From positions 3,155,001-3,219,000 of the forward strand of contig JAUIMM010000213.1 of NCBI GenBank assembly GCA_031769625.1: a stretch of DNA of 64,000 bases, written 5' to 3'. Shown in pieces: positions 22,561-34,363 of the stretch. Every line of letters starts with the position of its first letter. Position 1 is the stretch's first letter. Source of the DNA: Taudactylus pleione. Lineage: Eukaryota; Chordata; Amphibia; Anura; Myobatrachidae. The notes under the pieces were generated by a model that saw nothing but the letters and a program-made list of their open reading frames with translations, was not told where the DNA came from and made no database searches. A program made the translations under genes and the position numbers.

Positions 22561-22990
22561 TTTGAAGTATAAGTTTTTATACTAAAAACTTTGGTTTTAA
22601 AACGTGAGACAGTTACCAAGCACACCTGTTGCAAAGCACCTAGGAAAACAGCTGACACAAGTTAGATAACTAGTTAAAAGGGGTGCATGCACATTTAAAA
22701 GCAAAGTTGCTGTGAGCTTTAAACCTTGATAGCATACCCTGAGTTTAACACTAATGTGATGGCTATATCCATGTTATAATTCTGAGCAATAGAGAAGGGA
22801 CTTGTAGTAAAGTGGGGTCCCGTGACGGGGGCTGCAAGCTTAAATGCATTGATCAATTCATTGACCAAAACCCCACTGTTTATTATGTGTATTATTATTA
22901 TTAGTTATTATGGTGAGTGCAGAGCCCCTGTGATTTCTATTTAAACAATGTGGTCACATGCCATGTTGCGCCCCAAATCTAGGAATGGTG
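21421..22990 (-). mobile_element. Penelope-like element, 5' portion
   Basis: The PLE runs on the minus strand, with non-coding leader at about 22990-22565 and then the N-terminal coding part down to about 21421. The leader contains 'ccccaaatct...gtgagtgc..tggatt' (plus strand 22972-23003), a phrase shared with the PLE-type unit at 56356-56390. The core reverse transcriptase and the endonuclease are absent. Confidence 0.8.
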
Positions 22991-23007
22991 AGTGCCGTGG
23001 ATTGGTG

Positions 23008-23009
<2 letters not shown>

Positions 23010-23088
<79 letters not shown>
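23010..23088. repeat. (TA)n / (AC)n compound microsatellite
   Basis: A long TA run is interrupted by a short 'cacacacaca' segment. It lies directly upstream of the PLE leader. Confidence 0.9.
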
Positions 23089-23090
<2 letters not shown>

Positions 23091-23525
23091 TTATTAATAT
23101 TAGTTTTTGGGGATTTTTTTTCGATTCAGCCTTACTTATAATATATATATTTCCATGAAATATAGGACACAATGCATGAAAATTAAATTGTATCACAACA
23201 GGTGCCAGGCCATTTTCAACTTCATTTCCTTTTACTGATGAACTTCATGTAACTGACAGTGACTACAGATGATGCAGTTAACGTTGGTGACTAGTTCTAT
23301 GTTTAGCATGATGAAAAGAGGTGAGAACAAGGACATCAGATGGTGAATACTGAGTGAGCATAATGGAGCAAGCGGACAGCAACTGGAAATGGCCACCATC
23401 ACCAGGTGAAATATTTTATATATCTTCACAGTTAATCAGGAAGATAAACAGGCCTACATAAATTCATTTGGATTCTACAGATTTGAGTATTTTGGTATCA
23501 GAGCCCTTTGACTGAGGATATAGAA
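23089..23525. other. Anonymous stretch
   Basis: Nothing recognisable is seen. Confidence 0.4.
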
Positions 23526-24333
23526 AAGTGATTTTCAACCTTTTTTTAACTCGCGGCACACTACACAAGATTTTAAAATTGCCAAGGCACACTATCCGGC
23601 GATGCGGTGTGCGCGGACTATGAAAAAACACACTACATTAGTTCCCACAGGAACAAAACACACTACATTGGCCCCCACAAGAATAAAAAACACACTACAT
23701 TGGCCCCCACAAGAATAAAACAATCCCATTGGCTGGCCTAACAAAAAAAAAAAACCACATTGCTCCCCACAAAAAAAAACAACCATACCACATTGCGCCC
23801 CACAGAATTGCTCCCCACAGAAAAAGAAACCTATGGCTGGCCCCACAGAAACAAAAAACAAAACATATTGTTCCCCATTAAATAGGCAAATATATGGCTG
23901 GTTCTCACTTAAAAAAAATGACATGACTGGTTCCCACGAAAAAATAAACTATGGCTGGTACCCACGAAGAAGAAAAAAATGTCTGGTCCCCACAAAACCC
24001 ACATTTCTACCCCCCTTGTCACTCACACTGCAGCAGGATCGCGTGCGGGCGGGCTTCCAGAGCCTGCCTGGACAGAGCGCGGGCTGGCTGATTGGTGCAG
24101 GGCGTTGGCTGGCAGAGCAGGCTGGAGGACAACGCGTGCGTGACCTGTGATGTCATGCCGCCGCATCTTTGCAGGTCACTACCCGGTCGCGCCTGAGTCT
24201 CCCAGAAGAGCTCAGTGGCCCGGGATGCTAAAGTACAGTAAAATGTGCCCGGTGGCTCTGACAGCCCCGCTGCACACTTCACAACCGGCCACGACACACT
24301 AGTGTGCCGCGGCACACCGGTTGAAAACCGCTG
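23526..24333. mobile_element. Non-autonomous hAT-like element
   Basis: The ends are 'aagtgattttcaacc' on the left and, in reverse complement, 'cagcggttttcaacc' on the right. Sub-terminal 'cgcggcacactacac' and 'cacactagtgtgccgcggcac' also mirror. The flanking 8-mers 'atatagaa' and 'acatagat' agree at six of eight positions, compatible with an old 8-bp hAT duplication. The interior (about 23620-24000) is a decayed tandem array of roughly 40-bp units of the type 'cacactacattggcccccac', with A-runs. There is no transposase. Confidence 0.75.
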
Positions 24334-25320
24334 ACATAGATGTAACATGAGTCACATAAAAATTGATTTTAAGTATAGTTTGGGTAACATTCATTTTGTT
24401 TGTGTGTCAATCAAATGTTTAGGATGTTATCAGTGTATAATATAACAATCATATTGTAAAAATAATTAGGAGAGCAGGTTTAAATATACAAGTCCCATCA
24501 GTTGCTATGTCCATTATGTTGTAACATGAGTCACGCATACAAACAAAACTTAACTACTAAGCGTATTCTTTTTTTTAAAATATATTATGACTACGTACCC
24601 CATATATTACTGTAATATTTTTAAAATGTTGAATTTCAGTTTAATTTTGTGTGGTGCATTTAAACTTCTAAAAATTAACATGGAATGACGTGTGTGTAAT
24701 ATATATACATACACGTTTTACCCATCTATTTAATCAGTTTTCACAAAAATTACGTGTTTTTCTTATTCTTTGAGCGGCTGACAAAAAATATAACAGTTGC
24801 TGCAAATAGTAGACTGATTTTAATTCCAAAACAGAAGGTGCATGTGCAGCCACAAATTGCATGGCCTAAATTTCAATGGCATGCATTATTATTATTATAC
24901 TTTAAAGCCTTGTTGCAACAAAGTGCACACATCCACCTATTTTTGCAGGAGATAGGGCTTTGCTCCATCAAAAGTCGCCAGTGAGAAATATTACTGAAAG
25001 TGTCTCCATTCAAACTGTCCCCACAGTCCTTTTGCCATTGAATTTTCAGTATAGCAATGGAACATGAAGCCTAAATCCAGGCTTCCAGTCCACTGACCTC
25101 GTGTGAACTGGCAATGCCAGATCACACATGTACAGAAGCTTTAAAGGACTGGCTGCCAGACAGTATAGTCAGGCAGATGAGCGCCACCCAACTATCCTGA
25201 GGAACTTTTCTTAGTAGATGTAGCTATACCTCGTCTGCAGCAAGATCTACTAGCGATGTACAATATGCTGTCAATTTTTTGTTAATCGAGTCATATTAGT
25301 ATTCGTATATAATCATGTTG
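24334..25320. other. Anonymous AT-rich stretch
   Basis: No gene or repeat is recognised. Open frame 24754-24984 is short and without a domain. Confidence 0.4.
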
Positions 25321-25660
25321 TGGTGCATACACACCTAGCGATCAGCCAGCGGTACGATATCACTGGCTGATCGTCCTGCTCCCTCCCTGGTGTGGTGGAT
25401 GATCAATATCGATCCAGCACACCACATACTCACCGGCGACTATAGCGATCCACGATAAATGATTGCGGGTCTCTATAGTAACTTGCTCGATATCGAGCAA
25501 GTTGACCTGCATGCACGGCCGATATCGCTATCATCCATACGTGGCCGTGCATCACTAGTAGTCGGTGAGTTTGTAGGGACCTAAAAATTAATGATTTAAT
25601 CGATAAAGATATCATTATCATTCAAATAGCTCATTTATATCGCTACGTGTGTACGCACCA
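25321..25660. repeat. MITE, 'tggtgcatacacac' type
   Basis: The left end 'tggtgcatacacacctagcg' faces a right end that reads 'tggtgcgtacacacgtagcg' in reverse complement. The interior has 'cgatatcg'-type palindromes. It belongs with the copies at 28686-29390, 50212-50458 and 61951-62305. Confidence 0.85.
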
Positions 25661-25670
25661 TTAGTGTTAA

Positions 25671-27267
25671 TGTATCACCCCAATTAGGGTTTACTGTTCT
25701 ATTAGTGGTTTCTTTGGGGTGTTTCCTTACCGAGTAACTCTTTCTCAGAATCTCCTTGGGTTCTTCCGGAAGGTGAGAATTTAGATACAGGCAATAGTGT
25801 GCAACAAAAGAGTATATTTATTCAAACAATTGCAGTTTAGTCAAATGAGAACTTTCTACAATTAGCAATACATTTTTAACAAGTTTAAATACAATTTAGT
25901 ACACACATTTGAGTCAGAAAATTTCACTAGGATCCATAAATTTAATTAAAACCGGAACTCTGGATTCACAATCCGACTGCAGGAATAATAAGTTAAACAA
26001 ACAAACAAACATACATATAGCATCACATTCTTAGGCAATGGCATAAGTAAAGAAAACTATGACCTACAACTACTTGGTGCACCAATAGAGAAAGAGAACA
26101 AAATACAATAGCCTCTAGTCCTCCCTGCATGCAAGGGATTAGCTAACTAGTGTTCACTATTTGCAAACGTTGCCCGGGTTGTAGGGTAACATTAAAGGAT
26201 GAGATGAAGTATTCTCTATTTATGCAAGGTCCTGCACTGATGCTTTTTAAACAGTTACTTGCCGCTGCTATTATGTTCACAATGTAATCCTCTCTGACTT
26301 CTCTTGCGGAGTAATATTGACAACTTGCCTGGGTACAATGGCCCTCATTCAGAGCCGTTCGCTATTTGCGGTCGTTCGTTTAAAAACAAGGGGTGGCTAT
26401 TCAAATGATCCGTACGCACATTGCAGTCTGTTCACACCTCTAAGTCTGAACGAACGAGCAAAACATACGCTCGTTTATTTGTTAAAAACGCCCCCTGGCC
26501 GCTCGCACCATACGTCATGTCCGCTATTTATTAGATTAATCGAGTACATCGACCAGCGTATGAACTGCTCGCTATTCTTGTGGTTGGTGTTTGCTACCAC
26601 AAATTTGCGAGCAGTTCTGGCTCTAAAATAACCCAGTGACGTGGTCAATGACGCTGCTGTTTTAAATATACACACCCATAAAACGCCCGTTTTGACCTTT
26701 AAGCACGCCTGCGTTCGGATCTCCACTCCCCATTTTCAAGCACCTTCCCCTGTTACCACCCACATACGCCTCATTCTGTCACTCAAAATAGCAGGCACTC
26801 GCTATATAGCGTACAAACGATTTTCGGCCGCACTGACTGGTTCGCGCATGCGTACTAAAAAGCGTACGCATGCGCAGATGTGCAAACATCGCTCGGAACG
26901 AGCGTACTGCCGCTAACGAGCGGCTCTGAATGAGGGCCAATGTTTGACGCACCACTATCACTGTGGTAACAAAGAAACTGTGGCTGTTTAAACCCAACTA
27001 GAGTTAATTATAGTTATTCAGTCGCCATCTCTCCTGGCTAGTTTCCCTGCACCTGCATTAGGATTTATCTGGTTGTATTTCAGTCAGTATGTCCTCTACT
27101 TAGCAACATCCGATCCTAGCAGAAGTATTACAAATACTGGCATTGTAGTTTTATACTAGCACTGCTGATAACAGTTGTACCTGTTCTCCAATAGGTTATA
27201 GCAGGGGTTAATTTTAAGATTAGGAGTTCAGTCTGTAAACCCCAAACTCAAGACTGGGGTTACTACA
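25671..27267 (-). mobile_element. Solo-LTR-like unit interrupted by a MITE
   Basis: On the minus strand the unit starts 'tgtagtaaccccagtc' and ends 'ggggtgataca', so it has TG...CA ends. A polyadenylation signal AATAAA (plus 25817-25822) lies about 150 bp before the 3' end, where an R region would be. Without the inserted MITE (26340-26938) it is about 1 kb. There is no coding sequence and I could not settle the target duplication. An unrelated DNA element cannot be excluded. Confidence 0.45.
26340..26938. repeat. MITE, 'ggccctcattcagagc' type, nested
   Basis: Left 'ggccctcattcagagccg' and right 'cggctctgaatgagggcc' are an exact inverted pair. The next 40 bp ('ttcgctatttgcggtcgttc' and its mirror) are imperfectly inverted. 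It is inserted in the LTR-like unit. Confidence 0.85.
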
Positions 27268-28060
27268 GTGTGTCAGCAACGATGGACCACTGTGTTCCTC
27301 TATTTAATGGGCACTAGAGTCACTGAGTGTCTGTGGGGATTGCAGTTGCTTTCTTACCCCCTCCAGTTCCTCTGCATGCTCCGTCTCTCCAGCTCTGCAG
27401 CTCCGCCCAGGCTGCCACTCAGACTCCCAGCTCCAGTACCAGGAACAGCTCCCTCTCCTCTTAGCCAGCCCACGGCTGTCAGTCACTTTTGAGGGGGAAG
27501 GCTGGTGGGCGGCCCCTGCTGATGCTGCTTCCCCGGCTGGCCCTCCCAGCTTCCTGGCTGCTCACGCAGGTCCCGGCCAGCACTCCCTACGCGATGCCGT
27601 GGCTTCTCCATCAGTGGCACCCGCCGATGGTCCTCTCCAGGCTCCACAGTGAGTGCGCAGACCTTTCCATCTCTGGACTCCCCCAGCGGCACCCGCGAGT
27701 CCTCCCTCTGCCCGCGGCGCCGTCACTGCTGTCCCTGAGGTACCGGACACTTTTACACAGGAGCTCCGCTCCACTCCACTGCACTGGCTCAGGCCAAATT
27801 TTTCAACGGCCCCTGCAGGTCATCCCTTTATAGAGGCGGTCGCGTGCGGGTCCGATTCCCGCCGCCCGCACGCGCCGCTTTGGCCACTGGCTGCCAATGT
27901 TTTCTGTATAGGGCACGTTTCCCCCTCTGTAGCGGTGGGTTAACTTGTCCCTGGCCGCGCGCCCACCTGCCTGTACAGTCCAGTGTGGGCGGCCCAATCC
28001 ATGTTCCCCTCTGTGAGGGGTTAATATACATATTTTATAAATGGGTCAGCAAACTTTTTC
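27268..28060. other. GC-rich segment, no gene recognised
   Basis: The segment is strongly GC-rich and CpG-containing. Overlapping open frames occur on both strands at 27268-28134 (up to 114 codons). No recognisable domain or first exon is present. It could be a CpG island of an unrecognised gene or repeat-derived. Confidence 0.35.
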
Positions 28061-28181
28061 AGGGGTATCACATTAATGCTGCAGATGAGGATGAAACTGC
28101 AGCAAAGCAAAGTGAAAGCTTATCACAAGTGTGAGTGTATATGAAAAGGTCCATATGCATACCTTTTGTTTTGGACTATAA

Positions 28182-28382
28182 GGGGTATATTTACTAATGG
28201 TCGATTTGAATCGATTTAAAATCAATGAAATCGATCACACTCAAACATCATCAATGTGTTTCTGGGGCTAAAACACACTTAAAAAAAAAAAAAAAAATTG
28301 TCTGTTATTAAAGTATTAGTAAATGTGAGATTTAGGCCCAGAAACACAACATCGATATACAGTAGATCGGTAAATCTATCCC
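28182..28382. repeat. MITE, 'ggggtatatttactaa' type, about 200 bp
   Basis: The left end 'ggggtatatttactaatggt' faces a right end reading 'gggatagatttaccgatct' in reverse complement. The interior blocks 'aacatcatcaatgtgtttct' and 'gaaacacaacatcgat' also mirror. TAA adjoins both ends. Confidence 0.7.
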
Positions 28383-28685
28383 TAAGAGCTAAAATGTGTT
28401 AAGATGCACTGAAACTTATCGCTTAGATGCACTGAAACTTATGCCCACTAGTAAAGTAGATGGTTGCTGTCTAATTCTGAGGCTGAAGACATGTGAAAAA
28501 TACCCTACCCTACAGATTATATCACATAACTCTAGGACAGGCATCGGCCCCTAAATGTGAAACAGCGTGTCATCTGCAACCCCTGAAACAAGCAGACAGA
28601 TTTCCTTACATTTTTTCAGGAGAGTTTTGGAGCATAGTCCTATTCAGTCAGATAGCAGTAGGTCATATTCCTAATTAACAACATA
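28383..28685. other. Anonymous spacer
   Basis: Nothing is recognised, except a short direct repeat 'gatgcactgaaacttat' at 28403 and 28425. Confidence 0.35.
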
Positions 28686-29390
28686 ATGATGGGTACACAC
28701 AGGACAATCAGTCCAGGTTGGCCTGCATGCATGGCCGATGGACGATATTGTTATCGTCCATACGGGAATCAGTATGATTTACCGCTGGCCGCATGTTTCT
28801 AATCCCGACAGTGGAAGCCCGGCAGGGGTGAAGACAACGAACCTAGAAAGGCTAGTATAAACAAACCTATTTTTACCCCCTAACCCTCCTTTAGGGGCGC
28901 CTTAACCCTAACCTCCCCCCAAGTGCCTAAACTTAACTCCCCCTTCCCCACAGCCTAACCCTAAGTCACCCCGGGGGGGGGGGTGCCTAATCCCCCCTTT
29001 CCCCTAGCCTAACACTAACCTCTCGGGGGGTGCCTAACCATAATTCCTCCCGGGAGCCACTAACCCCCACCCCCACGGCTGTCCACGCCCGGCTCACCTT
29101 TGATCAGTAAGCCGGGTTTCAGGCTCCCAGCGTAGGTCTAATGACAGACGTTGGGATTTTGACGCCTGTCATTTGTACCTTGCCGGGATTAGACAGTCGG
29201 GAAGTCGGTGGTCGGGGTTTCGTCTGTCGGCTTCCCGACTGCCTCACGTGCCCGCGCATCGCTGGTCGTTGGAGGGTTGGAAGGCACAAAAAAAAAAATT
29301 ACAGAATTACCGATCTGAACGATAACAACATGAGCAATACCGTTATCGTTCATTAAAATCATCCCGTGTGTACGCACCATAAGTCTGCCT
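28686..29390. repeat. MITE interrupted by a second repeat
   Basis: The outer ends 'gatgggtacacacaggac' and, in reverse complement, 'tatggtgcgtacacacggga' form an inverted pair, and both halves have 'cgataac' blocks. The middle (about 28770-29210) is a foreign insert. It is bounded by 'gtttctaatcccgacag' and 'gccgggattagacagtcg' and filled with 'cctaaccctaa'-type C-rich text. Confidence 0.7.
28860..29065 (+). repeat. Degenerate 'cctaaccct' C-rich tandem
   Basis: Loose repeats of 'cccctaaccctcc', 'ccttaaccctaacctccccc' and 'gtgcctaacc' occur. They look telomere-like at first glance but are irregular and confined to the nested insert. Confidence 0.6.
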
Positions 29391-29712
29391 GACATTGGTG
29401 TTACAAATATAAAGGGGATTGGATGCATGAGCTCCACTGTGGCACATGAACAAACAGTAGGGTTGTAGTACTCCTTGTGGGTTCATGAAACATTTCTGGA
29501 GCTACTGGAAGGATGTCCTGAAGAGCTTTTCTCTTATTCCCGATTCTAGCATTGCCACCCAGGTCCCACTGGACCACCAGATGATCATTTCTTATTTTGT
29601 ACATTCACTTTACTATACACATATGCATTGATAATAAATAGTAAAAACAGTTTCCCATGTGAGGAAAAGGAAACCCAGCTGCAGAAAAACCCTGTAAGAT
29701 GGAGAATCTTAT
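29391..29712. other. Anonymous spacer
   Basis: Nothing recognisable is seen. Confidence 0.35.
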
Positions 29713-30060
29713 GCTGGGTACACAATGGCCGACATATCGGCCATTTAATTGAACTGGCGATATATCGTGTGTGCATCGGCCAGTGTTTACCAGCGATATG
29801 CCTGAACTGTGTCGTATTGTCCCAATATAACTGCAGATGTATTGGAGCACTGTGCTGTGTGTACGGGCGGTCCACTTGCTGCACCGGCCGGCGGTGATTG
29901 ACAGCTCAACTGGGTGGGCGCATGTAAATGCCTGCCCAGCTGTGTCGTCAGTCACCATGGATCGTGTAGACTGTATGCAGAACATATGTTCTGCACAGTC
30001 TGCAGATATATCTGCAGATCAGTCGATCTGCAGATATATCTATCAGGTGTGTACCCACCT
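29713..30060. repeat. MITE, 'gctgggtacacac' type
   Basis: The left end 'gctgggtacacaatggcc' faces the right end 'caggtgtgtacccacc'. The interior contains the perfect palindrome-rich 'gcagatatatctgcagatc' block at 30001. Related to 37365-37693. Confidence 0.75.
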
Positions 30061-31116
30061 TTACACTTTTGAAGAGTGCATAAAATGAGGTCATGCGATT
30101 TATCTAAGGGTTTGACATTTCACATTTTAAATTATTGCAAGTCACTGAATTTAAAGGAGCAAATTACACAGACCTCTAAGTTCTGTTAACAATTGGATAC
30201 AAATAGTCTGTATGTAAATTTTCATTCTTCACTGAGATACAGTGTTCAGCCCTCGACGAGTAATAAACTACATCTCACATTATTTATCTACTGCAGAAGA
30301 GGTCAAGGTTATAATGTCAGCCCTAAATCAAGGCTTCATGTGTTACATCAAGGCTGTAATATCAACTAGACAACATGCAGCCACAAATAATGTTTTAATG
30401 CTGTAGATGCTTGTACATGAAGTTGCAGAGGAGACAAGTGTCCCTCAAATGGCCGATATATTTGAATGATTACCCAGGTCTCCTGGGTTGTGAAATCATA
30501 AAACCTACAAATGAATAACAAAAACTGTCTTTTAATGGTTCGAAGGGAGGAAATGTTGGGGAGCTTCACTTTTTTTAAATGAGATCACTCCATTTATGTA
30601 TTTCTTATGCAGTAACAGCTAGTGACACACGGAGTGGCAGAGACTTAATAGACTGACGCCAAACGTGATAAAAAAAAAATATATATATTTTTCCATAAAG
30701 AAGTGATAGCACAAATTATTAAAATGTGAATGGACAGTATATTAATATATTATGTTCCACTGTAATATAAAATTGGGCTCATTTAGAGAATGGCGCATTT
30801 ACCCCTAAAGAGCGGACATAAAAAGCACACCATAACAAAAACAAAATTATACGTTTGTTAATTGTTTTAAGTACTGTAATACATTTTCGATGCAGCAGAA
30901 ACCTGCAGGTATGTACGCTTCAACCATACACTTCCAAGGACTGGTAATATGTAAGAAAAAGGTAATAACACTAGGTTTTAACATTCCACTGGGCAGTCAC
31001 AAAGTCAAAGCAGTGTATGCCGAAATAGAGAGAGAGAGACATTAATGAAGATAGCACTAGCAAAGATACAGCAGTGTATATGAAATTAGTGTATGCTGCC
31101 ACAAAACTCGCAACAA
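30061..31116. other. Anonymous AT-rich stretch
   Basis: Nothing recognisable is seen. Confidence 0.4.
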
Positions 31117-31497
31117 TACTCCTTTTCCACTGCTTTGCCAGGTCGCACTTGGGATGATGTTCATGCGCCCATCCCGGGAGCAATCCGGCGGAGACCCTTA
31201 TAGACAGGCAACAAAACCCGGCACTAATGCCGGGTCAATGACGCCATCGGGATCACGTGATGAGAGAATCTAAAAACACCGACTCATCTCCCAGAGTTGG
31301 CTCTCCCTAAGCAGAGAACGTCGCATTGACCCAGGTAACCCATTCACACTGCTTCACGAGCCGGGTTAAACCCGCATTCAACCCTGCTCGTGACCAGGGT
31401 TGAAATGCCGGGTCACTCAACCTGGCTTATGTCAACCCTGCCCTTTCACACAGCAAAATAACCCGGATTGCTACCTGCTCATGTGTTATTACAGGCA
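31117..31497. repeat. MITE of the 'CCCGGGTT' family
   Basis: It shares 'ccaggtcgcacttggga', 'atgccgggtcaatgacg' and 'gagccgggtt' with the copy at 20406-20726 ('gcaggtcgcactcggga', 'atgccgggtcgatgacg', 'gagccgggtt'). The order of blocks is the same. Confidence 0.75.
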
Positions 31498-32642
31498 GTG
31501 GAGGCCAATAGTGATAGTTGCAAGAGCGAGTAGGTTCAAATTGACCCTCCGCTGGGCAGTTAAGAGCTAACAAAAAGATACTTTGGTTAAATCCTTTAAA
31601 AGACAGGTTAACTGACCCAAAGAAAATGCACCAACAAAAAAAATTTACCAAAAATTGCCAGGACTCTTAAATTACTGATCAAGTATATGTCAAGTATTAT
31701 TTATTTAGAGTGTGTAGGTGAACGTCAAAAGGAAGGGAAGTAGGTTGACTAGTAATAGTGTTACGGTAATAAGTGTTTGAAGTGAGGGATTAGATGAGGG
31801 AGGAAATTGGGTATGCTGGGCATAATTGATATTAGTTTTTAGTTTTAAGCATATTGGGGATTAGGTAAGGAGGAAAGAATCTGGATAATGGGTAATTCTT
31901 GGTAAAGTGTTGCAAGTGTGCAAGCTGTAAATTATTATTTTTAAGAAAGTGAATTTGAAAAATAGTTCAATTTAGGGGCAGTTGTATTATATTGCATTTA
32001 TTTGAAAATCCTATTTTTATTTAATAAAATCCACATCATTATTTTGGGATTATTTTGTGTGATCTTCTTTGTAAAGAGAAAAGCATAAGATTTGTTGCAC
32101 CAATAACATAGGTCATAGGGGTTTCCCCGAGAAGACTCTGGTGAACCCTCTTTCCTTCAAAGACAGAAGATATGGGTGGAAGCACCACCAAAAGGAAAAT
32201 CATCAACAGTCCATAGTTACATTTCTTTGTCCCTATCATTAAGAGACAGAAGTAGGTGAGCAAGAGTTACACACACAATAAAGCTGTTCAACCAGCAACT
32301 TGTGTGTGTCACTAGTTTAGCGTTTACAAACTGCTTGGTATGTGCAAGAAAAACAACATGAGCGCTGTTATCACCAAGCAGTGTTTTGTGGGGAGATGAT
32401 GCGAGGGATGGGAGCCCTTGAAAATGTTGCCAAGGGGATCCTTTATTCAAAGTTACACCCCTGATTGCACATCATTTTGTTTTTGCTGTTAAAAGTGTAA
32501 GTTAAAGATTTTTATTAATTGTTTTCCTATTAACAAAATGCGAGAAGGTTGCTTAAATACTTTGTGCAGTTACTGTAGGGAAGACTAAACCAGCACTTTA
32601 AGTTAATTTTGCATTATGTAGAATACCATTGAGAAATATCCA
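31498..32642. other. Anonymous stretch
   Basis: Nothing recognisable is seen. Several short open frames have no domain. Confidence 0.4.
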
Positions 32643-32693
32643 ATATTGTGCAAACGTTTTAGGCAATTGTGGCAAAAAATAATGCAAAGTATA

Positions 32694-33002
32694 GGCGCAC
32701 ATCCGCTAGGCGATATTAATGAGCGATTGAATGATATAGTTATCGTTCAATCGCTCATTAATTGTGCAAGAATCGGGCACTAAAATGACGGAACATACAA
32801 GCGATGCGTGCTCTCGCTGGTCGTTTCCGATATCAATTATCGTCTAAACATGCCGGTCAATGGCCATGTTCAGAGATGAGGGAGGGTGCTACACAGAACA
32901 ATATATAGTTCGGTGTGGGCACTGCACAGTTTAATGAACGACTGAACGATAATGATATCGTTGTAGTTCAGTCCTTCACAAGATGCCTAGTGGATGTGCC
33001 CC
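32694..33002. repeat. TTAA-type MITE nested in the Tc1 terminus
   Basis: The ends 'ggcgcacatccgctaggcg' and, in reverse complement, 'ggggcacatccactaggc' are inverted. The right flank is TTAA (33003-33006) and the left flank TATA (32690-32693). Layout and sub-terminal 'gaacgataa' blocks resemble the element at 19988-20301. Confidence 0.85.
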
Positions 33003-33369
33003 TTAACACTTCTATTTTTGAAAATATTCTTAATAGTTTATTTTTATCAATTAACAAATTACAAAGGGAATGAACAGAAGCGAAATCTAAATCAAATCAG
33101 TATTTGGTGTGACCACCCTTTCCCTTTAAAACAGCATCAATTCTAGGTACACTAGCTCAAAGGCAGGCATTTTGTAGGATTATAGTCAGGTGTATGATTA
33201 ACCAATCATACCAAATAGGTGATAATGATCATCATTTTCATATGTAGGTCGAAACAAAGCCATTTACTGAAACAGCTGTGTAGGAGGCTTAAAACTGGGT
33301 GAGAAATAGCCAAACTCTGCTACATAGGCAACGTTGTGGAAGACCGTTTTAGGTCACAGGTCATACACC

Positions 33370-33945
33370 ATGGCAAGACTGAGCACTGCAACAAGGCACA
33401 AGGTAGTTTTACTGCATCAGTAAGGTCTCTTCTCCCAGGCAAAGATTTCAAAGCAAACTGGAGTTTCAATATGTGCTGTTCAAGCTCTTACGAAGTAGCA
33501 CAAAGAAACTGGCAATCTTGAGGACCATAGACGCAGTGGTCTGCCAAGGGAACTTAGTGTATCAGATGAAAGACACATCTTGCTTACTTCACTTCGAAAT
33601 CGGAAGATATCCAGCAGTGCCATTGACTCAGAACTGGCAGAAACCAGTGACCCAGGTACACCCATCTACTGTTCTGATAAGTCTGGCCAGAAGTGGCCTT
33701 CGTGGAAGAATTGCGGCCAAAAAGCCATACCTTTGACGTGGAAACCAGGCCAAGCAACATGACTATGCAAGAAAACATACGAACAGGGGTGGAAAAAATG
33801 TCAGGTGTTCTGGACTGAGAAGTCAAAATGTGAAAAATGTGGCTGTAGCAGAAGGCAGTTTGCTTGCAGAGGGGCTGGAGAGTGGTACAATAATGAATGT
33901 CTGCAGGCAACAGTGAAGTATTGTGGAGGCCTCTTGCAAGTTTAG
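33370..33945 (+). pseudogene. Tc1-like transposase, N-terminal half, decayed
   Basis: Starting at the ATG at 33370 one reads 'MARLSTATRHKVVLLHQ' followed by a stop. In shifted frames come 'KISKQTGVSICAVQAL' (helix-turn-helix region), 'ERHILLTSLRNRKISSSAID' and 'SGLRGRIAAKKPYL', and finally 'RRQFACRGAGEWYNNECL'. The site of the first catalytic Asp reads 'FWTEKSK' (Trp codon at 33811-33813, Glu at 33817-33819) where Tc1 proteins have WTDE. The first catalytic residue is therefore also lost. The second and third catalytic motifs are not present, because the element ends at about 33945. Confidence 0.85.
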
Positions 33946-34363
33946 AAGATTTTTTATGATCACAGATAACTGTGCACCAAAGTAAATAAAATATTATTAG
34001 CCTTAATTAATAAAGCTCAAACAAAAATAAAGATGTGTTATCGGGACCACTACACACAAAGGAGAGGATTAAGAGTGAACCAAAAGAATGAAGGGGGTAA
34101 TAGGACTGTAAATGAAATTATTTTAAGTCATAATTTTATTATTATAAATTATTAAAACAAATTAGTTTGTGGCCATGTTTTGCTATGCTTAGTAAGGTGT
34201 TTTGGGTATGGTAATTCTGAACTGGTTTTTAAAATTTGGGAGCATTTAGTGCATCAAAAATTTTAACTTATCTCAACGATCATATGCACAAACATGTTTT
34301 AAATGTATATATAATATAGGTATATTGTTAATTATGGTCTAGTTTTAACTGGAAAATGTTTGA
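33946..34363. other. Anonymous AT-rich spacer
   Basis: Nothing is recognised. Confidence 0.4.

Larger units (their letters stand above)
32643..33945 (+). mobile_element. Tc1-like transposon, third lineage, 3' truncated, with MITE in its terminus
   Basis: The left terminus 'attgtgcaaacgttttaggc' is of the Tc1 type. After about 50 bp it is interrupted by a MITE (32694-33002) and then resumes with 'cacttctatttttgaaaata'. A transposase remnant follows on the plus strand and stops at about 33945. No matching right terminus was found, so the distal half is gone. Confidence 0.8.

Noticed and set aside
28860..29065. Interstitial telomere-like repeat
   Set aside because: The 'cctaaccct' words are irregular and belong to a dispersed repeat nested in a MITE. 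There is no run of true telomeric hexamers.
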